23,228 nucleotides of DNA. Origin: LZORAL124-50-18 sp051208045. Lineage in GTDB: Bacteria; Pseudomonadota; Gammaproteobacteria; Pseudomonadales; Oleiphilaceae. The stretch covers positions 1 to 23,228 of the forward strand of contig JBPJFY010000027.1 in the NCBI GenBank assembly GCA_051208045.1, written 5' to 3'. Each line of letters begins with the position of its first letter. The stretch's first letter is position 1. The notes beneath the pieces were generated by a model that saw only the letters and a list, made by a program, of their open reading frames with translations, had not been told where the DNA came from and searched no databases. Of the stretch, positions 8,151-16,256 are shown piece after piece. A program made the translations under genes and the position numbers.

Positions 8151-10322
8151 CTAACATGAGTGAAATTTTTTACCATCAAAACAGTAGCCTTCAAACTCAA
8201 ACGTAATGTCGTTCGCTTCAATTTTCCCGTCAACGATGGAATACCCCTGATACTCCCAATCGAGCGATTGAACCATCCAGTTCAGGTCTTCAGCCACCGG
8301 GTGATATAAGGACACATGAACCATTTCATCCGTCGCCATCGACTGCTGTTTAAAGAGTACCTGGTGGATGCGTGTGCGCAATGCTGTGAGAAAGCCCGCG
8401 AAAGACGTCTGCCAGAAAGCAAGATAACGGTTCTGCTCTTCGACCTGTTGAAGACTGAACACATGGGTATAGCCAGCCAGCAAATAGTGCCAGATAGCAC
8501 CACGCAGGAAGTAATAAAGCCCGGTATCCGTAGTTTCCAAGGCTTGAAGGCGCGATATCACCCAGGAAACGAACCGGCTGAAATCGCGTTTCGTCCTGAC
8601 TGGTCCCCCATCTAATCGCTGAGCGACTTCGCCCAAAAATGTTTCCACGTGCGCATTAATCTGTGTCAACAGTGCATCAAATTCTGCGGGTGCGACTGCC
8701 TGCTCCGAAGATCCCCGAATGTGCGCAAGCACAGCTTCTCGTTGCATGCCCTCGGGTGTCAGCGCTTTGTGCGCCTCACCGGGCGGCATCCACTGGGCGT
8801 TCTCCAGTACGGCACCGTCGGAACAATTGAAAATGCGTTGCTTACGACCCGCCAAAAGACTGTCTATCCGGCGTTTTGCGGCATAGAGAAAGGGGGTGGA
8901 CTGCACGGTTTGCCCGCTGGCACCTGGTACTGAAATGATTTCATCATCCCGAAGTTCCTTGCTGGTTTTGGCAACGCTCTCCTGGTAATAAGCCGTTCCA
9001 CGCGCATGATGCTGCATTTTTTCAGGGAATCCGAAGTCCATGCCAAACAGTGCAATGTTTTCGAAGCCAAAATAGAAGGCCAAAGCCAAAGCGGCATTGG
9101 TGCACGTGGGGGTAGCCCCCGGAATGGCATCCACGGCGTCTTTGAGCCAAAACGCGAGGGGGCCGTCCTCTTTGCAGAACATCAGCGCATCGCCCATCAA
9201 TTCATACATCAATGGATTCAACTGAACCGCACCCAGCAGGTGGATACGGGACAACTGTTTTTTGTTCTCGGTCAGGCTCTGCATCGCATAGGCATTGAAA
9301 TCTGACTCAAGCTCAATGTGAAAGTCAGGTATGATCCCGTGATCCAGCAAGGCATTTAACGCCGTTCCGCAGGAAAACACCACGGCGCTGTCCTGCAGCT
9401 GCCGTAACTCTTCAACGCGCGCATCCAGAGACGGCCCTGCCCCAACCACACAGACGGTGGCATGCAGTGGGTCAGAGGCACGCTTTTTGAGAAAGGGTCT
9501 GCCTGCAACAATATTATGTTTGACGTTATTCAGCTGATTCAGCTCGTCATCCACATTGCCGAAGGAAAAAAGGTGCACGTAGATGTCTTTGTTGATTTTC
9601 GAAATGATCCAGTCACTCTCTGGCCGGCCTCGATGATTATAAAAAAGCGTAGCGGTGGGGAATATCGGGCACAGATGCAGCAGATGGTTCCAGAGTGCGC
9701 CGAAGCGATGATCATCATGTTCAGCGCCAGGGGTCAGCACAAAAGTAAAAGACTTCGTGTCGTCCAATAAATGGGGTAAGGCAATTTCCTGCCAATCTAC
9801 CGCGTATAAACTTGCGGCAAAAAAATCCATATCCCACTCAAACACCACAACGTGGTCGATGTCACGCACTTTTGTCAGTATGTCAATATGCCGCCCCAAC
9901 CCGACTCCCAGAAACACCACCAACGGCATGAAGTCGTCCAGCCAATAGCCGGAATACGCCGGGTTAAACGACGCATACTTTTCGTACACCTCGCGCATGT
10001 GCAATGCAAAGAGTCGCCGGTTTTGATACGAATCCACCGGGAGCGGCTCAAATGAGCGAATACGCGACCCATAATCATAGGCGGCAAGAAATGTAGCCAC
10101 CTCCTTTTTGGCATAGGCGATGCTCTCACCCTGATAGAGATGGCGGCCATCCTCCAATAAATCGCACTCACCTCGCTCCGGTAAAATATCCAGCTTTCGC
10201 TCACGCATTGAGTACTGTGAAAAGTACTGATAGATGCCCGGAAAATATCTCTGGAAGAATGCCAGGTTTTTTGTGCGTTGATTCAGAAATGCTTGGGCTG
10301 GATGCTCAGGAGTGTTATTCAT
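8151..10322 (-). CDS. maf: Motility accessory factor (Maf/DUF115) flagellin glycosyltransferase
   Basis: Maf proteins transfer nonulosonic acids such as Pse from the CMP-sugar to flagellin Ser/Thr residues before export. The 723-aa protein has the expected three-part plan. The N-terminal part contains LVVFLGVGLGRHIDIL (about 133-149). The central MptE-like DUF115 domain has VVGAGPSLD (292-300), FSCGTALNALLDHGIIPDF, and TNAALALAFYFGFENIALFGMDFGF in the 408-432 area. The C-terminal helical part is about 200 residues. It has no signal peptide. It is first in the minus-strand operon, 31 bp before pseF, and divergent from the flagellin gene that is its probable substrate. A sigma-70-like promoter lies about 30-60 bp upstream of the ATG. 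Confidence 0.92.
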   Translation of the reverse strand: MNNTPEHPAQAFLNQRTKNLAFFQRYFPGIYQYFSQYSMRERKLDILPERGECDLLEDGRHLYQGESIAYAKKEVATFLAAYDYGSRIRSFEPLPVDSYQNRRLFALHMREVYEKYASFNPAYSGYWLDDFMPLVVFLGVGLGRHIDILTKVRDIDHVVVFEWDMDFFAASLYAVDWQEIALPHLLDDTKSFTFVLTPGAEHDDHRFGALWNHLLHLCPIFPTATLFYNHRGRPESDWIISKINKDIYVHLFSFGNVDDELNQLNNVKHNIVAGRPFLKKRASDPLHATVCVVGAGPSLDARVEELRQLQDSAVVFSCGTALNALLDHGIIPDFHIELESDFNAYAMQSLTENKKQLSRIHLLGAVQLNPLMYELMGDALMFCKEDGPLAFWLKDAVDAIPGATPTCTNAALALAFYFGFENIALFGMDFGFPEKMQHHARGTAYYQESVAKTSKELRDDEIISVPGASGQTVQSTPFLYAAKRRIDSLLAGRKQRIFNCSDGAVLENAQWMPPGEAHKALTPEGMQREAVLAHIRGSSEQAVAPAEFDALLTQINAHVETFLGEVAQRLDGGPVRTKRDFSRFVSWVISRLQALETTDTGLYYFLRGAIWHYLLAGYTHVFSLQQVEEQNRYLAFWQTSFAGFLTALRTRIHQVLFKQQSMATDEMVHVSLYHPVAEDLNWMVQSLDWEYQGYSIVDGKIEANDITFEFEGYCFDGKKFHSC

Positions 10323-10351
10323 TATTGTTCAAGGCCTGTTATCATTGCCTC

Positions 10352-10381
10352 ACTATAGTCTTTTGATGCAGACGCTGACAA
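10352..10381 (-). promoter_or_regulatory. Sigma-70-like promoter for the maf-pse operon
   Basis: Reading the minus strand, TTGTCA (10381-10376) and TATAGT (10357-10352) each match five of six consensus bases and are 18 bp apart. Transcription would start near 10345, giving a leader of about 20 bases before the maf ATG at 10322. It would drive the whole glycosylation operon independently of the flagellar sigma factors. Confidence 0.6.
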
Positions 10382-10622
10382 GGTTTGCCATCCGCCAGAT
10401 AGGTCCGGGGACTCACCTCGACCACAATAACGACACAATGAAAGGTCAAAATAGCGGCAAACTGGCGACTGATTGATCATAAAAAACGTGGCAACTCGCT
10501 TCCCCCCGCCAAATTTCTGTTGCTGTGCCACCCTACTCCGTGGTTACACCTCCCGCCCCAGACCAATTCTATCCCGCTGTATTTATTAGCCTTTTATTCA
10601 TTTCAAAGTTATTTTTAGCATA

Positions 10623-10639
10623 TTGGCACAGCTTTCGCT
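10623..10639 (+). promoter_or_regulatory. Sigma-54 (RpoN) promoter of flagellin
   Basis: TTGGCAC at 10623-10629 and TCGCT at 10635-10639 place the invariant GG (10625-10626) exactly ten bases from GC (10637-10638), the sigma-54 -24/-12 spacing. Transcription would start near 10650, about 80 bases before the flagellin ATG. Sigma-54 control through a FlrC- or FleQ-type activator is usual for the main flagellin of polar-flagellated gammaproteobacteria. No convincing sigma-28 box was found. Confidence 0.75.
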
Positions 10640-10730
10640 TGTTCAGAAGTAAGGGCAACTCTCATTGCCGCATACGAATTTTATGGGTCGCCAACATTCC
10701 AAACGGCGGAGATAAACAAGGGGAAAAGTT

Positions 10731-12791
10731 ATGCCTCAAATAATTAACACTAACATCGCGTCAATAAATGCGCAGCGAAACCTGGATACGTCCCAGGCTG
10801 CCAATCAGACAGCGTTGCAGAGACTTTCCTCTGGTCTTCGCATCAACAGTGCGAAGGACGACGCCGCCGGCTTGGCAATTTCCACCCGTTTCACCTCTCA
10901 GGTGCGAGGTCTCACGGTAGCCATACGAAATGCCGGCGACGGTGTTTCTCTAGCACAAACCGCAGAAGGTGCCCTCGGTGCGATGACCGAAGGGCTGCTT
11001 CGTATTCGCGACCTGGCATTGCAGTCCGCCAACGCGACTAACAGTGACATTGACCGGCAGGCACTCAATCAGGAAGTGCAGCAGCTCAAATCGGAAATCA
11101 AGCGAATTTCGGACCAAACCAACTTCAACGGCACCAAACTGCTGGATGGCACGTTCTCGGATGTGACCTTTCAGATTGGGGCCAACGAGGGTGAAAGCGT
11201 AACGTTTGGCATCGATGGTGCCACCGTGGATCAGCTGGGCGCAGCGAATACAGACGGGATCAGCTCAGATCAACAGGGCGGCCCAACGCAAACCGTTGCA
11301 CAATTAGCGGCGGGCGACCTGGTCATCAATGGTATTGCCGTCGGCGCATCCAGCGGGGTCAACGACGCCTTCTCCAGTTTCGAGCAGGAAAAGTCGGCCA
11401 TCGCCAAGGCTGCCGCCATTAACGCGGTGTCTGAACAGACCGGCGTAGAAGCGGTGATTAACAATACCACGGTCAGCGGTTCATCCACGTTCAACGCGGC
11501 AGCAGCCAGCGGAACGATCATCATCAACGCGGTTACCATTAATATCGGGGCGGATGCGGCACTGACCGATGAAGCCAACTTGAACAATATTGTTAACGTC
11601 ATCAATGAGCGATCCGGCCAGACCGGCGTTATCGCCTCATTCAACGGAAACTCTGATACGGGTATCTCCTTGAGTGCGGCTGACGGAAGAAACATCGTCA
11701 TCGCTGATGGCAGTGTTACCCTGACAAACGCCGGGATTGCAACGCAAACCACCTATGCGGGCAGCTACACCTTGGTGTCCTCGGATGGCTCACCCGTACA
11801 ACTGGATACCACTACCGGCAATATCGCCAACGCCGGCCTAGCGGTAGGCACATTCAGTGGCAGCAACAGTGGTGCTATTGGTCAGGAGGTAGCCAATGCG
11901 GCGCTGGTCACGGGTGATCTGGTGATCAACGGCGTACCGGTTGGCCCCACCCTGCAATCTTATGACACGGCGTCCAGTACCGGACGCGACACAAGTGCGA
12001 TTGCCAAAGCAGAGGCCATCAACCAGATTGCCGAACAGACCGGCGTGCGGGCAATTGTCAACTCGACCATCCTTAACGCAGGCACCATCGCGACCGGTTT
12101 AGCGCAGTCCGGTAGCTTTGATATCAACAACGTGACCATCAATATTTCCTACAGTGCGGCAGATACCGTGGCAGACAAACAAAATGCCATTATTTCCGCA
12201 GTCAACAACAAGTCTGGTCAGACCGGGGTAAGAGCGGAAGCGCTGGGTGACACGTACCGCCTGATTGCCGATGACGGACGCAACCTGACGCTCAGCAATC
12301 TGGCGGGTACGCTTACCCTCGCCGGGATTGGTCAAACTGGTATCGTCTATCCAGACACCACGCAAAGTAGCATTACACTCCAGTCTGCGGGGCAGATCGA
12401 ACTGGATACCATCACCGGGAACATTGAACGGGCCGGATTTGAGGTCGGCACCTATGGTTCCAATGAGCGCGGACAGTTGGTGCAGGATATTGATGTTTCC
12501 ACCGTAGACGGTGCTCTGCTCGCTCTGGATTCCGTGGACAACGCACTGAACCTGATCAACCTTCAACGTGCGAACCTTGGTGCGATTCAGAATCGATTTG
12601 AGTCCACCATACAGAACCAGGCCATCGCCACAGAAAACCTGGCCGCAGCAAACTCTCGAATTCGAGATGCAGACTTTGCTGCGGAAACCGCTGAACTCTC
12701 GCGAACACAGGTACTGCAGCAGGCGGGCTTGTCCATTCTGGCTCAGGCCAACGGACAGCCACAGCAGGTCTTGCAGTTACTGCAGGGTTAA
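10731..12791 (+). CDS. fliC: Flagellin with duplicated central insertion
   Basis: This is the filament subunit, 686 aa, longer than the common 270-500. The N-terminal D0/D1 region is canonical: MPQIINTNIASINAQRNL, then LQRLSSGLRINSAKDDAAGLAIS, and NFNGTKLLDG at about 133. The C-terminal D1/D0 is also canonical: NRFESTIQNQAIATENL and SRIRDADFAAETAELSR, ending in LLQG rather than the common LLR. Between them (about 195-580) lies a variable domain built of two related ~200-residue modules. Each opens with GDLVING.(A/P)VG, a flagellin IN motif, followed by SAIAKA.AIN...EQTGV. The central part is rich in Ser, Thr and Asn, fitting O-glycosylation by the neighbouring maf/pse system. GGGG with A-rich spacing precedes the ATG. 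No export signal is cleaved in this class. Confidence 0.97.
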   Translation: MPQIINTNIASINAQRNLDTSQAANQTALQRLSSGLRINSAKDDAAGLAISTRFTSQVRGLTVAIRNAGDGVSLAQTAEGALGAMTEGLLRIRDLALQSANATNSDIDRQALNQEVQQLKSEIKRISDQTNFNGTKLLDGTFSDVTFQIGANEGESVTFGIDGATVDQLGAANTDGISSDQQGGPTQTVAQLAAGDLVINGIAVGASSGVNDAFSSFEQEKSAIAKAAAINAVSEQTGVEAVINNTTVSGSSTFNAAAASGTIIINAVTINIGADAALTDEANLNNIVNVINERSGQTGVIASFNGNSDTGISLSAADGRNIVIADGSVTLTNAGIATQTTYAGSYTLVSSDGSPVQLDTTTGNIANAGLAVGTFSGSNSGAIGQEVANAALVTGDLVINGVPVGPTLQSYDTASSTGRDTSAIAKAEAINQIAEQTGVRAIVNSTILNAGTIATGLAQSGSFDINNVTINISYSAADTVADKQNAIISAVNNKSGQTGVRAEALGDTYRLIADDGRNLTLSNLAGTLTLAGIGQTGIVYPDTTQSSITLQSAGQIELDTITGNIERAGFEVGTYGSNERGQLVQDIDVSTVDGALLALDSVDNALNLINLQRANLGAIQNRFESTIQNQAIATENLAAANSRIRDADFAAETAELSRTQVLQQAGLSILAQANGQPQQVLQLLQG
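11315..12470 (+). repeat. Two tandem ~600-bp modules within the flagellin variable domain
   Basis: Module 1 starts at GACCTGGTCATCAATGG (11315, residue about 195) and module 2 at GATCTGGTGATCAACGG (11915, residue about 395), exactly 600 bp apart. Both then show an AIAKA helix, EQTGV, a beta strand with INxVTINI, a GQTGV repeat, ADDGRN- or ADGRN-type turns and closing AG...VGT. Nucleotide identity has decayed while the protein pattern persists, so the duplication is not recent. Confidence 0.85.
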
Positions 12792-12841
12792 TCGGGCAAA
12801 ACAATAACGAGACAGACTGACTGAAATCTGGAGTTAAGGCC

Positions 12842-14782
12842 ATGCAAACGTTACAGGCGCTTGAAGTATATGACGATTTCACTCCCGCTCAGGAGTTGGA
12901 CGCGAAAACCGCGTGCGATCTGGTGGATGCCAACCGTTGGTACCACATGTCCAATCACGCAGGTTTGGACAAATTACGACGCTTACAAGCCCGTGAAAAG
13001 GCGCAAATTCTTCTGGATTCGGTGTTGTCACGCTTACCCGAGTCTTCAGACGCCATCAACCTGAAAGGACGTATTGCGCTGGATGAAGGCAACCTGACGC
13101 TGGCGCGGGACTTGATTGAACAGGCCATTCGTCTGAATCCGGAAAAAGCCGGCTTCTGGTGCAACCGTGGATTCGTTTCGCTGCTTCAGGAACAGTACGA
13201 CCAGGCTGAAAGCTATTTCAATCAAGCGCTGGTGTGTGATACCGGCAGTGTGCAGGCCTTCTCATCCATTGCATTGTGTTATTACCTGAAAGGAGACTAC
13301 CTGGGCGCGTTCCTGCGGTATCGCTCTCTGCTTCGTAAAGGCGCACTTAATCAGGCGGCCTTGAGCACGCTGGCAGAATGTTGTACTTATCTATCGGCCG
13401 ACCGCTTTGACGAGTCGCTGGAAGATGATCTGCTTACCCTGTTTGATATCGATGACTTTCAGCATCACAAACTGAGCCAACTGGCCTGCTCAATTCTGAA
13501 GACCAAGTACGACCTGACCAATGAAAACAGCCCGCTGGACATTGATGAACTGGCGTCCGACCAGTTACTGATCAGTGTACTGGCAACCGGCAGCGTACGT
13601 GATATTTACGTGGAAGATCTTGCGGGACTGCTTCGCCAGCACATTCTGATCGAAGTCTCCCAAACCGGTGAACTGCGGGATGGCTTGCAGAACCTGGCGA
13701 TGGCGATCGGCATTCTGGGCGCGCAATCAGACTATCTGCTGCATGCCAGTGAGGATGAATCCGTCTTCATCGGCGACCTGGAACAGTGTGTCCGGGAAAC
13801 CCTGAGTGCAAACTGGCAACCCGCCGATGTTATTGGTGCGCTGATCATCATCAGCATGTACAAGCAACTTTATTCTACCAACTACAGTTACAAACTGTTA
13901 GCTCTGGAACTGTCAGACTGGCCGACAGGTATGCATGCGCTGTTGGAACAAAACCTGTATCTTAAGTCCGACCTGCATGCCATTCGCTTTTCTCTACCAC
14001 AGAACGAAACCGCATTGAGCCGGGGATTTGATTCACCCTATGCCTTCAGCGCTTACCCAATGTGGCATCAAATTCCCTACAATGCCCCCTCCTCCTACGC
14101 TCGGGCATTGTGTGCCGAAGTCGGGAAAGAGAATGTGCCGCCAACGATCTGGCATCAGGCCACCTGCATGCTGATCATTGGCTGTGAATCCGGTGAGCGG
14201 GCGATTCGCCTGGCGCGGTCCTTCGACAATGTGCACATCATCGCACTTGATCAAAGTGAAGAGAACATCGCCTATGCTCGATATCAGGCTAAAGCGTATG
14301 GGCTGTCCAACGTTGAATTCAACCTGTTTAAAGCCGCGGAAGAAATTCCTGAACTGGGGTGCTATTTCGATGTGATTGAAGTGCATGATGCCCACTGCGA
14401 CGATATCAGTATCATTTTGGCGGCAAAATCGCTGTTAGACAGTGATGGATTGATTCGACTGGGCTTCAAAGAGTTCGCCGAAGAAGTCACTGACGTTATT
14501 GCACAATTACAGACCATCGACCGACTTCCCACCGCAGAAGTGGTTCGACAAATGCGCGCACAAGCCTATGAGCTGGTGAAGCATGACGCCAACCACCCCC
14601 TGCTGCGACAGGACTGGTTTTACTCGCTCTCGGGCTGTCGACAAATCATGTTCAGAAAGAATCTCAACCACCGTGCCAGTCTGGGAACGGTTCTCGGGAA
14701 AACAGGGCTCAGCCCGGTGTCTCTGCTGGATCAGGTAGAACGAGGCTACGAGCAGCGCGTGTATTCGAAAAAAGCACGTTAA
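12842..14782 (+). CDS. TPR protein with C-terminal SAM-dependent methyltransferase domain
   Basis: The 646-aa product joins an N-terminal helical TPR array (about 30-190, for example AINLKGRIALDEGNLTLARDLIEQAIRLNPEKAGFW and the next repeat with YDQAESYFNQAL) to a middle region without a family I recognise and a class I methyltransferase fold. Motif I is IIGCESGERAIRLA (from about 445; GxxxG with a Glu-Ser in the loop), followed by the acidic strand end D470 in IIALDQS. A methyltransferase of this type in a flagellin operon could methylate flagellin lysines or the attached glycan. It starts 50 bp after flagellin, with GGAG and AAGG before the ATG, and may be co-transcribed with it. It lacks the iron-sulfur cysteines of FliB, so it is not that enzyme. 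Fold calls are firm; the substrate is inferred only from position. Confidence 0.8.
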   Translation: MQTLQALEVYDDFTPAQELDAKTACDLVDANRWYHMSNHAGLDKLRRLQAREKAQILLDSVLSRLPESSDAINLKGRIALDEGNLTLARDLIEQAIRLNPEKAGFWCNRGFVSLLQEQYDQAESYFNQALVCDTGSVQAFSSIALCYYLKGDYLGAFLRYRSLLRKGALNQAALSTLAECCTYLSADRFDESLEDDLLTLFDIDDFQHHKLSQLACSILKTKYDLTNENSPLDIDELASDQLLISVLATGSVRDIYVEDLAGLLRQHILIEVSQTGELRDGLQNLAMAIGILGAQSDYLLHASEDESVFIGDLEQCVRETLSANWQPADVIGALIIISMYKQLYSTNYSYKLLALELSDWPTGMHALLEQNLYLKSDLHAIRFSLPQNETALSRGFDSPYAFSAYPMWHQIPYNAPSSYARALCAEVGKENVPPTIWHQATCMLIIGCESGERAIRLARSFDNVHIIALDQSEENIAYARYQAKAYGLSNVEFNLFKAAEEIPELGCYFDVIEVHDAHCDDISIILAAKSLLDSDGLIRLGFKEFAEEVTDVIAQLQTIDRLPTAEVVRQMRAQAYELVKHDANHPLLRQDWFYSLSGCRQIMFRKNLNHRASLGTVLGKTGLSPVSLLDQVERGYEQRVYSKKAR

Positions 14783-14812
14783 CCTGGAAGCCCGTTGGAT
14801 GGGCCGAATGGG

Positions 14813-14865
14813 TGAAATAGGTTTGATGAATGAAATAGCTTTGATGGATAAAAAGGTTTGATGGA
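14813..14865 (+). repeat. Three degenerate copies of an 18-bp tandem repeat
   Basis: Units are TGAAATAGGTTTGATGAA (14813-14830), TGAAATAGCTTTGATGGA (14831-14848) and the 17-bp TAAAAAGGTTTGATGGA (14849-14865). They fill the convergent gap between the methyltransferase and the arsenosugar operon and do not form a coding sequence. No function is evident. Confidence 0.7.
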
Positions 14866-14868
14866 TGC

Positions 14869-15555
14869 TCAGACTGGCTGAAGATTGCTTTTAGTAACCT
14901 CTTCTTGGAATCTCAGCCAGTCTGACTCTTCATCCACGTCCCAACGCTCATCAAGCAATTGGACATTCAGGGAAACGGCCTTCGCGTTGATCACGGTTTC
15001 CTGCAATACCTGATTTGTTCCCCAGGTAACGCCCGTTAAAGCCCGGCTCAAACTCTCAGGTTGAACCCCGGCTCTAAAACCGATGAGCACATAACCACCA
15101 TCTTCCGCAGGGCCCAGCACGAGATCACTCGTCTCCAAAGCGTTAAAACCACCCGCAATATACGCCCCATCTACCGATGCGCAATCACTGCCAACGATGA
15201 TGACCGACTGGTAGCCACGCAGAATGCCGTGACAAAGTGCCTGGGCCATTTTTACGCCAAGATCACCCGGTGCCTGCACTTGCTCCTGAATCACCCGTTG
15301 TTGCCTGTGGCCCTCAAGAAACTGTGTCGCGGGGGGTGACGGGTCCGTACTCCACCATAACTCATAGTCCCAGGGTAATGTACCAACGGGTGCAACCCGC
15401 CAGGCGTCAACCCCATGCGCGATCAATCGACAGTGGGCTGCCAGCGCGGCTTCTTGCCCAATACGCTCGGCCAAACGGGTTTTCACCTGGCCGAGCACCG
15501 GCAACTTCGCAAACTGCACCACCAAACGCGGTGACTGCCCCTGTACCGCCTTCAT
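14869..15555 (-). CDS. TIGR04282-type (DUF2064) arsenosugar-biosynthesis glycosyltransferase
   Basis: This 228-aa GT-A-like nucleotidyl/glycosyl transferase is related to the DUF2064 family that accompanies arsS. It shows FAKLPVLGQVKTRLAERIG near the N-terminus, the nucleotide-binding lysine/arginine loop, and IIVGSDCASVDGAYI and VLGPAEDGGYVLIGF in the centre, both typical of the family. It is thought to act in building the sugar part of arsenosugars, though biochemical proof for this branch is limited. Its ATG overlaps the stop of the upstream TIGR04283 gene by four bases (ATGA, 15552-15555), so the pair is coupled. Its stop codon lies within an inverted repeat shared with the convergent gene. 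It is cytoplasmic. Confidence 0.88.
   Translation of the reverse strand: MKAVQGQSPRLVVQFAKLPVLGQVKTRLAERIGQEAALAAHCRLIAHGVDAWRVAPVGTLPWDYELWWSTDPSPPATQFLEGHRQQRVIQEQVQAPGDLGVKMAQALCHGILRGYQSVIIVGSDCASVDGAYIAGGFNALETSDLVLGPAEDGGYVLIGFRAGVQPESLSRALTGVTWGTNQVLQETVINAKAVSLNVQLLDERWDVDEESDWLRFQEEVTKSNLQPV
14870..14924. terminator. Perfect 12-bp inverted repeat spanning the stop codon of the TIGR04282 gene
   Basis: CAGACTGGCTGA (14870-14881) is the reverse complement of TCAGCCAGTCTG (14913-14924), with a 31-base loop. It covers the last 18 codons of the minus-strand gene and faces the end of the plus-strand methyltransferase gene. It could end or stabilise transcripts from both directions. There is no clear U-run, so intrinsic termination is uncertain. 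Confidence 0.4.
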
Positions 15556-16256
15556 CGTTCTTTATCCAGTGCATGAGACGGATAATAGCTGCGAGCCAGC
15601 TGAAATGCCGGCGCACCGAGGAAATAACGCCACCGCAACCACCACATCTGCGTGATGGTTTTCCAAACGCCCTGCTCCTGCCAGCGACGGCTGGAGGTGG
15701 TTAACGCCTGACGGCTGCACATCGGCGCAGCCAGACGATTCAAGCGGTAACTCATCTCCACATCTTCCATCAGGGGAATCTCCGGGAAGCCGCCGACAAT
15801 CTCAAAAATCTGTTTTTTCATGAAGATGCCCTGATCACCCGTCGCCACCCCTGTAAAACACGAGCGCTGGTTGATCATAAAAGAGATCAGCCGAAACATA
15901 AAACGATCCCCACTCAACGCGACATTAAAACGCCCCCAGAAGGCGGATGACCGTTGAAAACATTTCAATTCTTCCAGGCAGGCCTTGGAAATCAGTGTGT
16001 CAGCGTGTAAGAAGAGCAGCACCTCCCCATTTGCGTGCTGTGCACCGGCGTTCATTTGCCGGGCACGCCCCCGGGCAGACTCCACTCGAAGGACCGAGTG
16101 GACGTCACACACGTCAGCGGTCCTGTCAGCGCTGCCGCCGTCCACGACGATGATTTCAATGCCCGCGATACACGCATTTTGAATGGATTGAAGGGTGTTT
16201 GGTAACGACGCTTCTTCATTCAGCGCGGGAATAATCACGCTCAACCAGACAGCCAA
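15552..16256 (-). CDS. TIGR04283-type arsenosugar-biosynthesis glycosyltransferase (GT2)
   Basis: This GT-A family 2 enzyme of 234 aa opens with LSVIIPALNEEASLP, continues with IIVVDGGSADRT and ARGRARQMNAGAQHANGEVLLFLHADT (the DXD-like metal site), and has GDQGIFMKK later. That pattern matches the glycosyltransferase found with arsS in many proteobacteria and cyanobacteria. The TTG at 16256 directly follows the arsS stop, and a strong GGAGGGG eight bases upstream supports this non-ATG start. That ribosome site is encoded inside the last codons of arsS. The C-terminal 60 residues contain aromatic, Trp-rich stretches that may lie on the membrane. It is part of a three-gene operon. Confidence 0.88.
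   Translation of the reverse strand: MAVWLSVIIPALNEEASLPNTLQSIQNACIAGIEIIVVDGGSADRTADVCDVHSVLRVESARGRARQMNAGAQHANGEVLLFLHADTLISKACLEELKCFQRSSAFWGRFNVALSGDRFMFRLISFMINQRSCFTGVATGDQGIFMKKQIFEIVGGFPEIPLMEDVEMSYRLNRLAAPMCSRQALTTSSRRWQEQGVWKTITQMWWLRWRYFLGAPAFQLARSYYPSHALDKER

Larger units (their letters stand above)
10323..10730. other. Divergent intergenic region between maf and flagellin
   Basis: This 408-bp stretch separates the glycosylation operon (minus) from flagellin (plus). It holds a sigma-70-type promoter facing maf and a sigma-54-type promoter facing flagellin, both listed separately. A 69-codon frame on the minus strand ends at 10322 but has no recognisable family and spans the promoter, so I do not call it a gene. 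An AT-rich tract at about 10580-10620 just upstream of the sigma-54 site could hold enhancer-binding-protein or IHF sites, but none is clear. Confidence 0.75.

Noticed and set aside
10322..10531. A 69-codon minus-strand frame upstream of maf
   Set aside because: It spans the promoter region, has no recognisable family or ribosome site, and its composition is not protein-like.
10700..10720. Sigma-28 promoter just before flagellin
   Set aside because: GCGGAGATAA resembles a -10 box but lies too close to the start codon and has no matching -35; the sigma-54 site fits far better.
11270..11752. Long minus-strand frame inside flagellin
   Set aside because: It is a mirror of the Ala/Thr/Ile-rich flagellin codons and has no start signal or family.
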